This document shows positions 32,875 through 44,649 of a stretch of DNA of 64,000 nt, piece by piece. Where the stretch lies: NCBI GenBank assembly GCA_963971575.1, contig OZ020616.1, forward strand, positions 32,778,306-32,842,305, read 5' to 3'. Positions within the stretch are counted from its first letter, which is position 1. Each line of letters opens with the position of its first letter. Origin of the DNA: Liopterus haemorrhoidalis (Eukaryota; Arthropoda; Insecta; Coleoptera; Dytiscidae). The translations under genes and the position numbers were made by a program. The notes beneath the pieces were generated by a model. The model made no database searches and was not told the DNA's origin. It worked only from the letters and a program-made list of their open reading frames with translations.

Positions 32875-33490
32875 TAGCAAATTATTTACTTCTTAAGCTT
32901 GCCTATTGACTTTGAACAAAATTATGAACTTTATTATTTAAAACCAATACCCACTGAGCATGAAAAAGATTTTGTGACCATAATTCCAAATATTAAATAT
33001 GTTTTAAAATCCGAACATAATATAATACCTCTGACTGGTATCTGTACCAAGAATAAGGTGTATCAATGTCCCAGTCATCTGTTAACAAACTACAAGGCTG
33101 ATTGCGAAGAAGGCATCATTCATCAAAGAAACCCAAGTCACTGCTAATACACACGATTAAACATCGCCAATAATCAACCGGAATTCATCACTGAAATCAA
33201 CCAATATTTGGGTGTATTTCCGAAGACAGAAAAATTAAACACGCTCAAACTTGAAAAAATACCAGCAAATCCTGCTTCGTTGTATCGAGAAGATCAAAAA
33301 TATTGTCCAATACCATGCCAATATTTGGACAATCACGCTGTACGTCATCCTATCCATTGGAAGTTTTTACCTTCTCATAAAATGGGTAAAAAACAAGATA
33401 TCCAAGAAGCTGCAAAATCAAGAAAATGAAAAGGAAAATTCCCAAGAAAATCCAAAATCGAACAGCCTTCCGGGGGAAGCCTTCGTCCAA
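32875..33490 (+). pseudogene. Errantivirus-type env remnant
   Basis: Downstream of pol, short frames (32899-33147, 33208-33429, 33251-33523) resemble separate parts of the envelope gene of insect Gypsy elements: an ectodomain segment with paired Cys residues, a second Cys-containing segment, and a membrane anchor of about 22 hydrophobic residues at about 33320-33393 followed by a basic tail. The length (about 0.6 kb) is far below a full env and the frames are broken, so most of the gene is deleted. The family assignment rests on position and domain type. Confidence 0.55.
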
Positions 33491-33499
33491 GGGGGGAGG

Positions 33500-33736
33500 A
33501 GTTACCTCAACAGTTCCCGCTGACTCCACAGAATAAGACACCACCCTTTTACATAACATATTCCCAAGATGTACTTGACACTTTTAATAATCAACATTTT
33601 CTTTTCAGTTTATATTAACATGTTTTGCATATTATTTTTTAGTCTTAATTAGAATCTTGAACTGTAATGATTTAATTTTGTTAATGACGTAATAAAACTT
33701 TTTAAAAACTGATTCTGAACATTTGGACAGTTATTT
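33500..33736 (+). repeat. 3' LTR
   Basis: Preceded by the purine tract AAGGGGGGAGG (polypurine primer). Two differences from the 5' LTR. Followed by the TACA target copy. Confidence 0.95.
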
Positions 33737-33740
33737 TACA

Positions 33741-35017
33741 TATATAAGAAAATTTTCTTAGAATGAAGAAACGATTATTTTCTGTTTAGTGCTGTTTTTA
33801 ATGCATATTTGGGGGGCTAGAGTAAATATATCACTTATTATTGACTTAACAATAAAACATGTTGTTTAACGGCAAAAGATGTTTAAAATAAATCTTTTCT
33901 ATATAATACATCTATACATAAATATAAAGTTTGAGATTCTGTTTGTACATTACACATTTTCTTAATGTTTTGACTTTAATAGCTTTATTATACTTAAACA
34001 ATTTTAACATTTTTAGAATTATTATCTGTCTGTCAGTCTGTGATTTTTTTTCCCAATAAAATCTTAATACCGGCTGGACGGACTTATATGAAATTTTGTA
34101 TATATGGTTAAAATATTGTCAGTTCCATGATAGGATACTTTTTATCGGTGTACCTCGGTTAACGAATTCCCACTTTAACGAACTTTAAGAACCAATATCC
34201 ATCTGTATTTCCGTCAGTCTGTTTCTCTCTAATACAAGACCCAATCGAGGTTTATTTTTATGTGATCTCAGTTAACGAATTTCTGTTTTAAAATCTGTTT
34301 TAATGTTTGTATATTTGCTATTAAAAAAACAGTGTGTTTCTCTCTTGTGATAACTTTGATTCTAAAATATCATTCACGTAACATTCTATAAGAAATATTT
34401 ATTCGGAAATATGTTTTTAGTACGATAGAATATAATATATATTCTGTGTTATTAATAAAGAAGTCCTTACTTAAATCATTTGAGTACAAGCACATATTTA
34501 TGAAATGGTACGAGTAAAACAAAATAATATATAATTGGATCATAATAAAATGATTCGCACTAAACTAAATTGAACTCACTGCGACATAAATCCGGTCTAA
34601 ACTGGCTACGGCTGCTTGTTTTCCGGTAGCGAAGCATCGGGTACACTGCTAGTGTATTATATATAAGTACTTTATAATGGCGGTCGGTCCTGTGGGGGCC
34701 ACAGCTGATTTTGTTAATACATTATTTGGGGGCCCTTGGCTGTAGCCCAGCCATAAATCCGCTACTGCGCGAGATTAATAGAAGGATACTTATACGCGAT
34801 GATACTGGAGCACTGTCCAGTCTAGTTGTCGTGGTAATTTCTAGATTAGATCGGGGAATCCCAGGGGTACGATAGTTAATTCAGCGAAGGCATAAAAATG
34901 AATCGGCGTATATCTAATTCTACCTGTATTCATATGACTACATGAATAGCACTATCCTGTCACAAAAATAAAATTAACGATATTCAACCAAATTTTAAAT
35001 GTGAATCACTTTTAAAC
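33741..35017. other. No gene recognised
   Basis: AT-rich sequence with a CTGTCTGTCAGTCTGTGA block near 34027 like that at 21750, and a GC-richer patch (GGTCGGTCCTGTGGGGGCC) at 34683. These look like pieces of unclassified repeats. Confidence 0.4.
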
Positions 35018-35921
35018 CAGGGATGGGATAACGTTTCAAATCGTTACTTTATTGTATAACGGTATTTATTTTTTGTTTTCGTTACATAACGTTATAAATA
35101 ACGCTAAAAAAATTAATTGATATGTTATATATCGTTAGAATTTTTTTTTCATTATAACTGAAATTACCTATACTGTAATACATGGCACAGAGCGGCTTCT
35201 ATAGATCGGATAAAAAAAAATTCTTATTAATTTATTGTTTGACAAAACTATTTGTTTCCATGCCTCGATTAGTATGGATTCAAAAAGCACTGTATATTAG
35301 CGGAACCGATTTACCGTAATGTGTGAGGTATTACTGTATTTGGGATCTATACAGTGTAAATTTAAAATAATAATATCAAATTAAGTTTAGATTTTAGATA
35401 TTCTAATTTTATTTTCACATATGAAATACAAACAATATATTAAATTTTAAATTCCCAAAAAAAAAAACATATATCACATAAAATATAAATTTTTAAATAA
35501 TCAACAAGTTATAAATAATAAAAATACAGTCGAACTTCCCATAGTCTGTCGAATTAACAATAATCAGTCGAATTAACAATGACTAAAATTACGATCATAT
35601 AGAAATAAACCTAAAGTCTTTACGGTTAACGAACACGAAATTAGTAAGATTTATGTTACAAAAAATCAGAAAGATTTATAGGTTAACAAACACAAAATTA
35701 TAAGGATTTATAGATTATCAAACACATCATTAAAAATATTTATTTAATCTTACCATAACGTTAATAAATAACGTTATAAAATAACTTTTTATGAACCGTT
35801 ATTCGTTATTATAACGTTATGTAACGTTATTATTATATCGTTACGTTATTGTATTAAAAATTGTAGTTGAATCGTTATTATAACGTTATCGGGTATCGTT
35901 ACGTTACGTTATCCATCCCTG
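35018..35921. mobile_element. Non-autonomous hAT-type element rich in ATAACGTTA
   Basis: Termini CAGGGATGGGATAACG (left) and CGTTATCCATCCCTG (right) are inverted repeats of the hAT type. The flanking 8 bp are TTTTAAAC (35010-35017) and ATTTAAAC (35922-35929), 7 of 8 identical, as for a hAT target duplication. The interior has many palindromic ATAACGTTAT motifs near both ends and no ORF. Confidence 0.85.
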
Positions 35922-36339
35922 ATTTAAACAAATATAAAATAAAAAGCAGTGAAGATTATATATGTTCAAGGACCTACGATCTGTGTTAAACTAAATTGAA
36001 ACAGTTTATTTCATAAAAATATGTGTGTATGTGCGTTGTATGTATTAAATGTATATTTATTTGGCCTTCAGGCTGTTTAATAAATTATTATTAATATATT
36101 AAGGGATATAATTCTTCTGCAGTATAAATCTTTAATTTTACAATCACATTTTTTGTTTTTAAAGGGGCGTCAGCAACTTGGCTATTGGCACCCGGTACAT
36201 ATATTTTTACACAATATTATTTTTAGATAGTATAAACACATAATATTTTTAAATTTTGGAGAAAACATAATTGATTTTAAATAATTTATTTCATTGGAGA
36301 GATGATTTTGGTTGTTGCTTCGAGCTTCTTTGAGTGATA
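35922..36339. other. No gene recognised
   Basis: AT-rich flank of the hAT element. A GGGGCGTCAGCAACTTGGC patch near 36163 is not identified. Confidence 0.4.
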
Positions 36340-36910
36340 ATGGGATTTGGAATCTTGAGAATCTTGAATCGGAGTCGCGTAGTAAAAATTTGATCTCTTC
36401 TATTCATATTGGTTTTCTAGTAGCTGAAGTCTTCTTTTATTTGACTGAAATGATTTGTTATTGTGCTCTAGTATGAAATCAATTTTGAATTTAATTTATT
36501 TTTAATATGTTTAATGACTTCTCTATGTGGAATGGGTATGTTTATCAAATTTTTATTTGTAGCTAATTTTGCTGCCTGATCTGCTTTTTCATTTCCTTTG
36601 ATACCAACGTGAGAGGGGTCCATAGGATAACAATCTCTTTTCCTTCAATAAGAACATTATGCACGTTTGCTTGAATGCCTTGAATTATCGGGTTTTTCGT
36701 GTGAACTTCTTTGATGGCGTCTATGGAACTATGCGAATCTGTTTGTATTATAAATTAGTTTTTTTCTAAATTTTCCTGGATATACTCTGTTGCCTTTAGA
36801 ATACTAAACGCTTCTGCCCTGTATACACTTGACGTTGATGGTAAGTGGTATTGATGTTTTTCTGAGTTTACTATGAAACCAGCACCGGTCTTTCCATCAC
36901 AATCACATTT
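36340..36910 (-). pseudogene. RNase H / C-terminal remnant of a non-LTR retrotransposon
   Basis: The minus strand has TGAGFIVNSEKHQYHLPSTS, SVYRAEAFSILKATEYIQEN (catalytic Glu), IIQTDSHSSIDAIKE (catalytic Asp), VLIEGKEIVILWTP near the active-site end, then PIPHREV and MNRRDQIFTTRLR. This is the RNase H plus C-terminal part seen in I-group elements, like 25560-26291. Stops and one frameshift break it. RT is absent. Confidence 0.75.
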
Positions 36911-38303
36911 AACATAATAAATATTATATAATTCTGGAATTGTGTTTTGAAAGTGTAAACCTTAAATGAAACACTAATTCTTTTCTTCAACAAACATTTA
37001 ATGAAAACTAGACATATATTTTGGATACAGTTATCAGTACAGCAGGTATCAGAATAGTATTGTTTATACCAAAATATAATAAAATTTAGCCAATTACACC
37101 TTCAAAACAAGATTACGATAGGAGGTTTAACGAGTGGTGGAGAAATGTTTAAATACAATTTTTAAATAACATTGATTCAGTTCAAATTACTTCAAAACTA
37201 AGTATAAATTCTCTTATAAACAAGCTCTTTTCTGTTGGTTTGACGATCCCATGCTGTGATGGGTTTTACCTTGTCATTAGAAAGTCAAGTTGATTTTCCC
37301 ATATTTTGGTACAAGCTATAATTAAAGCTAACAACTAATTCTATTTATATTTTGTAATTTTGCACCTTGCAGCGCCCTCCGTGTTCGTAAGACCTTTTAT
37401 CTGATTGATTAATTGCAGTTGTGACTATATAACAGGTATCAATAAAGATAAAAGAATCTGAACAAGATGGCACGCAGGGCCGTGCTGGGTGAGGTACTTG
37501 CTTCACTTCCTCTGGTAAAAAGAGGCACCAGAAGCCCATCAGGACTTGATATTTTCAAATAAATAAGTATATTTTCCTTTATGAAATACCGATACATATC
37601 TTACATAATGTTTCATTATTTGGTGTTTGTCAGGTCTTGATAAGCGTCGATAAGCGTTGATAAATTTCATCTTAGCTCAGGCGGATGTTCATCTAGGCAG
37701 GCAAGGCCGGGGTGTTTCACGTAGGAACATCCCCTTAGAATGAAAATTTAGTGATGTCGTATAGTATAAGTTCAAATCCTGGTTTTGTCAACACTATCAT
37801 ACTAAATTAGGGGAACATATGTTCAAGTTTTCATAGAAGGGGCGACACAAAATTGTTCGGCACGGCCCCGGTACTTATCATTTATAGTCACTCTAACAAA
37901 ACAATAAACTTAATAATTCGGCGCCCCTAGGTAAGACATAATTCAGCACTCTCTAATTATAATTCGAGGTTTGAGGTGTAAGAAAAATACTAAAATTGAA
38001 TTTTTACATAAATACATAAAAGTCGTAATTTCATGACCTTCCGGTGCCCCTAGGCCAGGGTTTACCAAACTGTGCTCCGCGGAGCACTTGATGCCCCGCG
38101 GTGCGTCTTCTAGTGCTCCGCGAGCAGATTAGACAGAAAAGTAAATAAAATAAATGTGATCAGATGTGAAAGTAGTGTTTGAATTTTTTTTTTTTTTTTC
38201 AAAACTAAGGTTTCACTAAGGAATGATACGCTACTGAAGAAACAAAAGCAAGTACAATAATATTTTATTGCCCCCAATAAATGTTAATAAAGACACTCGA
38301 ATC
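36911..38303. other. No gene; possible hAT terminus at about 38049
   Basis: CAGGGTTTACCAAACTGTGC followed by CCGCGGAGCA near 38054 looks like one end of a hAT-type repeat, but no matching end was found. The ORF at 37345-37539 shows no domain. Confidence 0.4.
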
Positions 38304-39761
38304 CAGTGTTGCCAACCGCACGATAATTATCGTACACATACGATAATTTGACTCTCTGTACGATGTACGATACAGTTCTCATTATCGTACGGAAAATACG
38401 ATAATTTTGACTACTGTACGATAATTGGTACGATAATACTTTATCTGGAATTAAACATATTTGAAAATGCTTAACTTGCCCTACTCTGCGTCTACGGAAT
38501 GTAGTTCTAAAAAGCAGCGCAACTGATAAGGTTCATAGGAAAGAGTTTGTACCTTACTAAGTAAGGTACGTAGGTTGCATCTTACCACGTACATGTTTTG
38601 CATTTCATTTAATGGGGATTCCCAAGATGACTGCTTCCGTACCTACTACGTTAATAAAGAATGAAGAGCAATGCCTCATTCAAAAATTGAATTAACTGAA
38701 CAAGAAAGTTCAAATGAATTTTGGATCAAGTATCTCAATTATTCCAATGAAATTATCTAGCCTTCAAAACCTTGCATTGTTTGCATTAAATGTCTTATGT
38801 CTTCCACATTCAAATGCGCAATGTGAACGAGTATGTAGCAAAATTATTTTAATTATTTTACACAGTTAACGGCGTTGCTATATCCAGTCAGCATCTGAAG
38901 AAACATGGTTCTTGTCAAAATTTCAAACCGGGAAAAGATATGTTTGAGAAACCAAATAGCAATATGTATAAATTTAAAAACGTAATGAAAAATTAAAATG
39001 ATGATTTTTAATGTATTATAAACATAAGTATTTAAAGTAGAGTAAATATATTATATATAAAATCACAACTTTTCATTATTGATGTTACTCATTTAATAAT
39101 ATTGTACGTATCCTCATTTAATTATAATTTTGAAGTATATAGTACAGGCTATTTCAAACGTTTAGGCGGTACTGGGCTTTGAAATCTAGTAATTTTTATC
39201 TATTAGTTCGGACTTTTGGTAATTTTTTAAAGCTTGGTAAATCATACTCACATTGCAAATTATAGATTAAACAGATTGTCATTATAAAATGTAATTTTCA
39301 TTGCATTTTAATTTTTGTCATTCTTAATAAAAATTTCCCATTTTTTTATTTTATTTTTTTGTCTTCTAAATATGTAAAAATGTATGCAAATTTTTAATAA
39401 ATGTCATTCGTTTCCATGGTTTCACTGTTGGAGTTTAAAATTTTCACATACCAAACGTGAAACATGAAATAACCCAAGTTAGGTTGTCACGAAAATGGAC
39501 CTTTTTCGTGACAACCTAAAGGAGCGAAATTCCCATTTAGTTTCTCCTAAACGTTGAGAATCGCCTGTAGATTATTAGTGTACGTATTTCCTTTCAATAA
39601 TAAATTATTATAAAAATGTATTGATAAGTGAATAAAAATGAAATTTTTAAAATTTTATTACTTTACTATCCCGTCTCGCGGGTGTACGATAATTTTTATG
39701 AAAATACGATAATTTTCGCTACAGCGTACGATTATTTCATTACACGGAGTTGGCAACACTG
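38304..39761 (+). mobile_element. hAT transposon, deleted, with perfect 8-bp target duplication
   Basis: Termini CAGTGTTGCCAACCGC and, inverted, CGGAGTTGGCAACACTG. CTCGAATC flanks both sides exactly (38296-38303 and 39762-39769). Subterminal regions hold many TACGATAAT copies in both orientations, a likely transposase-binding array. Inside, near 38760-38995 (+), lies a degenerate hAT C-terminal dimerisation region: LQNLALFALNVLCLPHSNAQ, CERVCSKI, then SSQHLKKHGSCQNFKPGKDM in another frame. Most of the transposase is deleted. Confidence 0.9.
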
Positions 39762-39934
39762 CTCGAATCTCAATAGTTCAACTGGTCATTGAAAAAGTTT
39801 TAACCATTGAAATACAAATATACAGCTGAGTGACTGTTCTATTACAGGGCTGATATATTACAAGAATGGCATATAATACAGTAAAAATTCCTTAAAATTA
39901 GCCAAATAATAGATAATGGATGTTGTGACGTTTC

Positions 39935-40775
39935 ATGCAATGGGAATATGAATTACCTATATCTTTACCTATATCCCAGTCTACCAAAATACTTGGAATT
40001 TATATAGACGAATGCCTGAACTGGAATGTAAACCTTGCACAATGTTGTAGTAAAGATGTAGTCAGAGCGTATTACTTTGGTCACATTTATTCATATGCCA
40101 TTTTGTCATATGGTTTATTATGCTGGGGCACACGTTCAGAGTTCAATAGATTATTTAAAATGCAGAAAAGAATCATTATAAATATGGTTGGGTGCTGCCG
40201 TAGAACCACTTGTGTTCCTATTTTTAGAGAGCTGAATATTTTACCCTTACCGTGTATGTATATATACCAGGTTTGCCTTCATGTACAACAAAACTTATCA
40301 GTTTTCGAGGAGCGGTCAGATATGCATACATATAATACTAGACAAAACAGTAATTTAGAAATTCAAACAGGTAGATTTACAGTTGCAAAACGGCACAAAA
40401 TCCAAATACACTAATGAAAAAAATGTATAATAAACTACCTTCTCACATCAAAGATAAATTTTTAATCAGAGAGTGTTTTTATAATCTAAATGAGTATCTT
40501 ATGCAGCAACAATAAGTAAACACACTTATTTAAGATTTGAACTGACTTATTTAATTTGTTAATTATTTATTTATTTAATTTGTAAGTTGACGAACATAAA
40601 TATTGTAATTTATTATCTATGTATATATTTATACTTTTATATGACTTATATTTATTATTTTATTTTTAAAATTTTGATTGTGTTAGTGATATTAATTATT
40701 GACAATTTGTAAAATGACTTATCCAATATTACTTATATGTTGTCTACTGGATCAATAAATTATTATTATTATTAT
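39935..40775 (+). pseudogene. 3' end of a non-LTR retrotransposon with (TTA)n tail
   Basis: The frame reads TKILGIYIDECLNWNV, then YSYAILSYGLLCWG and LFKMQKRIIINMVGCCRRTT, with HTYNTRQNSNLEI towards the end and, after a shift near 40414, MYNKLPSHIKDKF. This is the RT thumb to C-terminus of a CR1/Jockey-type ORF2. A 3' UTR ends in GATCAATAAATTATTATTAT at about 40755-40775. A 48-bp in-frame deletion removes part of the segment present in the second copy at 40914. Confidence 0.8.
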
Positions 40776-40913
40776 GGGGTTAGTCAGGTCAAAACGACAA
40801 GCGTCCACTAATCTCAAACTTCAGCAACGTTTTGAGCCGCGTCATACTTGAGACTAGTGAGCTAAATACACACGACTGTATCCCAAACCCTGGCGATATG
40901 CAGCCGCGGAAAT

Positions 40914-41064
40914 TACCAAAATACTTGGAATTTATATAGACGAATGCCTGAACTGGGATATACATATAAATAATCTTTGCAAGAGAATATCCCAGGAATG
41001 CTGGAATGTAAAAAACCTTGCACAATGTTGTAGTAAAGATGTAGTCAGAGCGTATTACTTTGGT
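40914..41064 (+). pseudogene. Second fragment of the same retrotransposon region
   Basis: 151 bases almost identical to 39982-40082, starting at TACCAAAATACTTGGAATTT and ending at GCGTATTACTTTGGT, but with an extra 48-base segment plus three A bases. Both are in frame. It is truncated at both ends. Confidence 0.85.
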
Positions 41065-42636
41065 ATTATATTATATTATATTATAAATACCCGCAAAAAA
41101 CTTGGAATAATTGATACTAATTCGTCATCCTGAGATTGGTTTGTATCTGTTCATATTTAACAACTACATTTTACATTTTTTTTTACATTTTTACAACTTA
41201 CATTTTGCTATATAACACATTTAAAGTTTACGTGATTACTACTGTAAAATATTTATTCACACTATGTTCAATAGTTTTAAATTGTCAATTATAGTTTAGA
41301 ATTAAAAATTAAGTTAATTTTTATCATATTTAATTTGGACATTGAACTGCTGGGTTTAACTAAAGTTATACACTTTATATACACAGTGTGACGGAAATTA
41401 TTATTTTTTAAATGTAATAACTAAGTTGTACGGCAAAGCTTTCCTAGCGCTCTGCGTAATATATGCTTAAATATTGCACATACTCGTTCCTGGGTCTTCC
41501 ATGTCAAGTAGTCTAAATTTTAAGAAGTTCCCCATCTTACTATCACGGGTTTTGATGAAACTTTATATGTTGAATCTTACGTGGCACAGACTAACTTTGG
41601 TAAAGTTTAAGATTTATCAGTGGAATACTTGGAGAGAAAGAGTTCTTGTCTGGTACCATACTGCGACCATGTATAGTATTACTGCGAAACTGAACTGAAA
41701 ACTAATACTGTCACCCAGAGGATGTAACTATGAAGCAGACAGCAAAAGGAGGTGTTGTTCTGGCACCCTACAAACGTCTTGTCTTGCGGGACAATCAAAT
41801 AAATGAGCAGGGTCATTTGCGTGCATAAATTTTATCAAGACATCATTTTTTTCTATTTATTTATTCACAAATTTTCACAAATATAATGAAGGCCTACTCA
41901 TTGGTACTACTCAGATAATAATAATAATAATAATAACTGTTCCTTTTGTGTTTATCTCTTTGTCATATACAAGGTTACTGCATATTACATATACCAAGGT
42001 ATCTGCATATACAAGGAAGTTATTAGGTATTATATTCATATTCTGACAAGACGATCACCGCCAAATAGGCAAAATACTAAACAAAATGTGATTTAAAAAA
42101 ATTATTATAATAAAGTTGTTCGTCTTAATTCTGCTTAGAAAATATATGTTATAATACCAGTCATGCGGAATATGCAACTATAGAAACTGGGTAAAAAAAC
42201 TCAGGGTGCGACAAGAACTATGCATACCCCAGAAAAATCACAAATATAACAGCCGCCATAATACGCTCTCAATAATAGAGAAATGTTTGTGCTCTTGTCT
42301 TCAGAAAATAAACTCACTTTTTATTACCTTTAAGTTGATATTTTTATAATTTCGCAAGTAAACCATTTCACTGAGTTATTAAGTTTATATAATCTAACGT
42401 TTCTCTTTCTCTCCTTGTATATCTGTGTATTTTTTGTTATGTTTTGGTTATGATTATCAAAATTATTATGAAATGTTATATAACAAAGCTGAACCGAGAA
42501 GGAATCTCCTCGAATAAAATTTGTTTGCTTAGGTATTTGTTTTATTTTATTTATTTATTTATTTTTTTTGCGAAATGATGTTAGGCTCTTTTATCGTTTC
42601 TTGAAGCCCCAAAATATACATTCTACCCAGGCTCCT
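41065..42636. other. Region 3' of the IR gene
   Basis: No coding region is supported. A (TAA)n run is at about 41916-41938. On the minus strand AATAAA strings at about 42534-42560 lie 80-100 bases after the IR stop and are likely its poly(A) signals. Confidence 0.5.
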
Positions 42637-44214
42637 TTATGGTGAAGACCGAACCTGTCTAGCAATAATAATTTCTATAATAAAAATAATAAAACTTTGT
42701 GCTAAACCAATCATCAACACATAAAAGCACCCTCTAAATTTAGTTAACGATATCTCTTTAAAACCCCCCAGTTCCACTTCATCAAAAAATTTATTTTCCA
42801 ACTTGTGAGAATATATAGTATGTTCTTTCCACAAGTCATATAATCCAGCTTCCAAAATACGTGCCACGTACTTTTCCAACATACTTTTATACGGGGACCC
42901 TTTTGCAACATGATAAGTAAGAAAATTAGGCATATAACTTTCTTTTACAATATAAAAAATTGGTCTTTCCTTACATATCATATCAGCTCGATCGAAATTA
43001 ACTAAGGCGGCAGTGTCACTTGGGATTAAAGAAATATTATTCTGTATCTTGAAATAAACTGACATATTCATGGAACCCAGTTTATTTACCAATGCTTCTT
43101 GTGAATGAATTTTAAAATATTCTTTTATAAATTCTACAAAACCCGCTGGTGTCCTTAGTATTATCGGAGAATCTGCTAAGCCTTGTATAGTTTTAATTTC
43201 TGCTTCATATTGAGAAACAGTTAAAACACTGGTTAAAATAGATTGGAAATAACTATTCATAATTAAATTACAATATAATAACCAGATAAGAAAAAGATTT
43301 TCAGTGAAAGATTTAGGTATTCGATTTAAGCCAAACCCCAGTGTTATACTAAAATTTTTCAATGTAACAAGAACTAGAGAATTTAAAATATCAGGTTTTC
43401 TATTATTAATTTTGTCGTCAATTACTTTTATGAAAGTCCATATTAAAGGACAAATAAACACAAAGAATATGAAGATATAAACAAAGCCTTGTTTTAAAGA
43501 ATGTGTTAAATTTTTAAATTGAGAAACAAGTTTTGGTTTTGGTATAGCCGCAACCCAGTCATCTCTACCATGAGGATAGAGGACATCAGTAATATTATTA
43601 AATGTTAATTCTGAAGAATCCATTATAAAATCGATGCTATGATTTTTAAGGAATGGCATTTTCACGTATTCTCTCTTGTTCATATTAATAAAACGCCAAG
43701 GATTGTCAAGTCCAAAATAATGATCTAAGTTGTAAACTACTAAACTGCCATTACAATGTTGCACAATAGTATTCATTAAGTAACCATCTTTTCCTAAATA
43801 TTGTGTCTTATTATAAATTTGCTTCACCCACACTTTTGAGTAATCTTCTGGTTTAGTAAGCATTCCATTTATGTTGTAGCCATTCAAGTTTAAAGTTTTG
43901 TCATAAAATATCTCTTTATCTGTTGTATTATCGAAATAGTTACCTAAATATGGATTGAATCTAACGACTTGTACATTGTTATTCATCCACGTAACTATAA
44001 CAACGTTCAAAATCTTACGACTCCATAGCAAATGAAACATAGCAGTTATAATTTCTCGTGTACTTTCCTCTTGTAAGATTATAACAATTTTTGTTGCTGG
44101 TCTCCAGATATAAGATTTTTCAAAACAGTTCAATATTTTTTCCAATGAATTAATTGTCGGTTCGGCAAAAATAAATATGAATTGAAAGATATCCAGAAAA
44201 TTCCAGTTGATGAT
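42637..44214 (-). CDS. Divergent ionotropic receptor, exon 2 (main exon)
   Basis: Insect IRs are glutamate-receptor-like ligand-gated channels in sensory neurons. The exon starts after a CTCATTTCAG acceptor (44215-44216 = AG) in phase 0 and runs to the stop at 42639-42637 (525 codons). In full-protein numbering (about 632 residues): an N-terminal domain, S1 with DVLYPHGRDDWVAAIPKP before TM1 (about 351-371, FVYIFIFFVFICPLIWTF), a pore-like LVTLKNFSITLGFGL, TM2 with SILTSVLTVS, S2 with VNFDRADMICKERPIFYIVK and TM3 near 602-625. No stop or frameshift is seen. The ligand cannot be predicted. Numerous insertions lie in its intron. Confidence 0.85.
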   Translation of the reverse strand: MINWNFLDIFQFIFIFAEPTINSLEKILNCFEKSYIWRPATKIVIILQEESTREIITAMFHLLWSRKILNVVIVTWMNNNVQVVRFNPYLGNYFDNTTDKEIFYDKTLNLNGYNINGMLTKPEDYSKVWVKQIYNKTQYLGKDGYLMNTIVQHCNGSLVVYNLDHYFGLDNPWRFINMNKREYVKMPFLKNHSIDFIMDSSELTFNNITDVLYPHGRDDWVAAIPKPKLVSQFKNLTHSLKQGFVYIFIFFVFICPLIWTFIKVIDDKINNRKPDILNSLVLVTLKNFSITLGFGLNRIPKSFTENLFLIWLLYCNLIMNSYFQSILTSVLTVSQYEAEIKTIQGLADSPIILRTPAGFVEFIKEYFKIHSQEALVNKLGSMNMSVYFKIQNNISLIPSDTAALVNFDRADMICKERPIFYIVKESYMPNFLTYHVAKGSPYKSMLEKYVARILEAGLYDLWKEHTIYSHKLENKFFDEVELGGFKEISLTKFRGCFYVLMIGLAQSFIIFIIEIIIARQVRSSP

Positions 44215-44649
44215 CTGAAATGAGACAGATATTCAAAGAAGAGATATAGGCAGGAAATACGAAGATGAGTAAAGATGGCAAAATTTGCGTTTATAATAGT
44301 GGTGGGTAAACTGCGTCCCTCCATAAGTAATAGCACTGTACTACCAAAAAACATCTTTATTTTTTTCCCTTCCTGAAAATAGCGAACTTTACTAAATTTG
44401 TTTAAAAAAAAAGCGAATGTGGCTTCAGGATAAATTTAGTCAGGCTTGTCAGGCTCTAGTTTTGACATACATTACTTGCGTTAAATGCAGCCCAATACTC
44501 TCGTCAATGTAAATTTATATGTAAAAAAAAAAAAAAATACTCGTAGTTTATAAAATATATAAAGTTCATATAGTGATTATAGATATCAGAGGGTGTAATT
44601 AATAAAAATAATATATCATCACTTATTTGACCGATCGCTTTATCTTGGC

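Larger units (their letters stand above)
27414..33736 (+). mobile_element. Ty3/Gypsy (17.6-like) LTR retrotransposon, very young
   Basis: Two 237-bp LTRs (AGTTACC...TTATTT) differ at only two positions. TACA stands directly outside both ends (27410-27413, 33737-33740), a 4-bp target duplication. A tRNA-Ser-type primer site follows the 5' LTR and a GGGGGGAGG purine tract precedes the 3' LTR. Gag, protease, RT, RNase H and integrase follow in order, then an env-like remnant. Despite its youth the copy has a frameshift between protease and RT and a lost zinc-finger Cys in integrase, so it cannot move alone. Confidence 0.95.
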
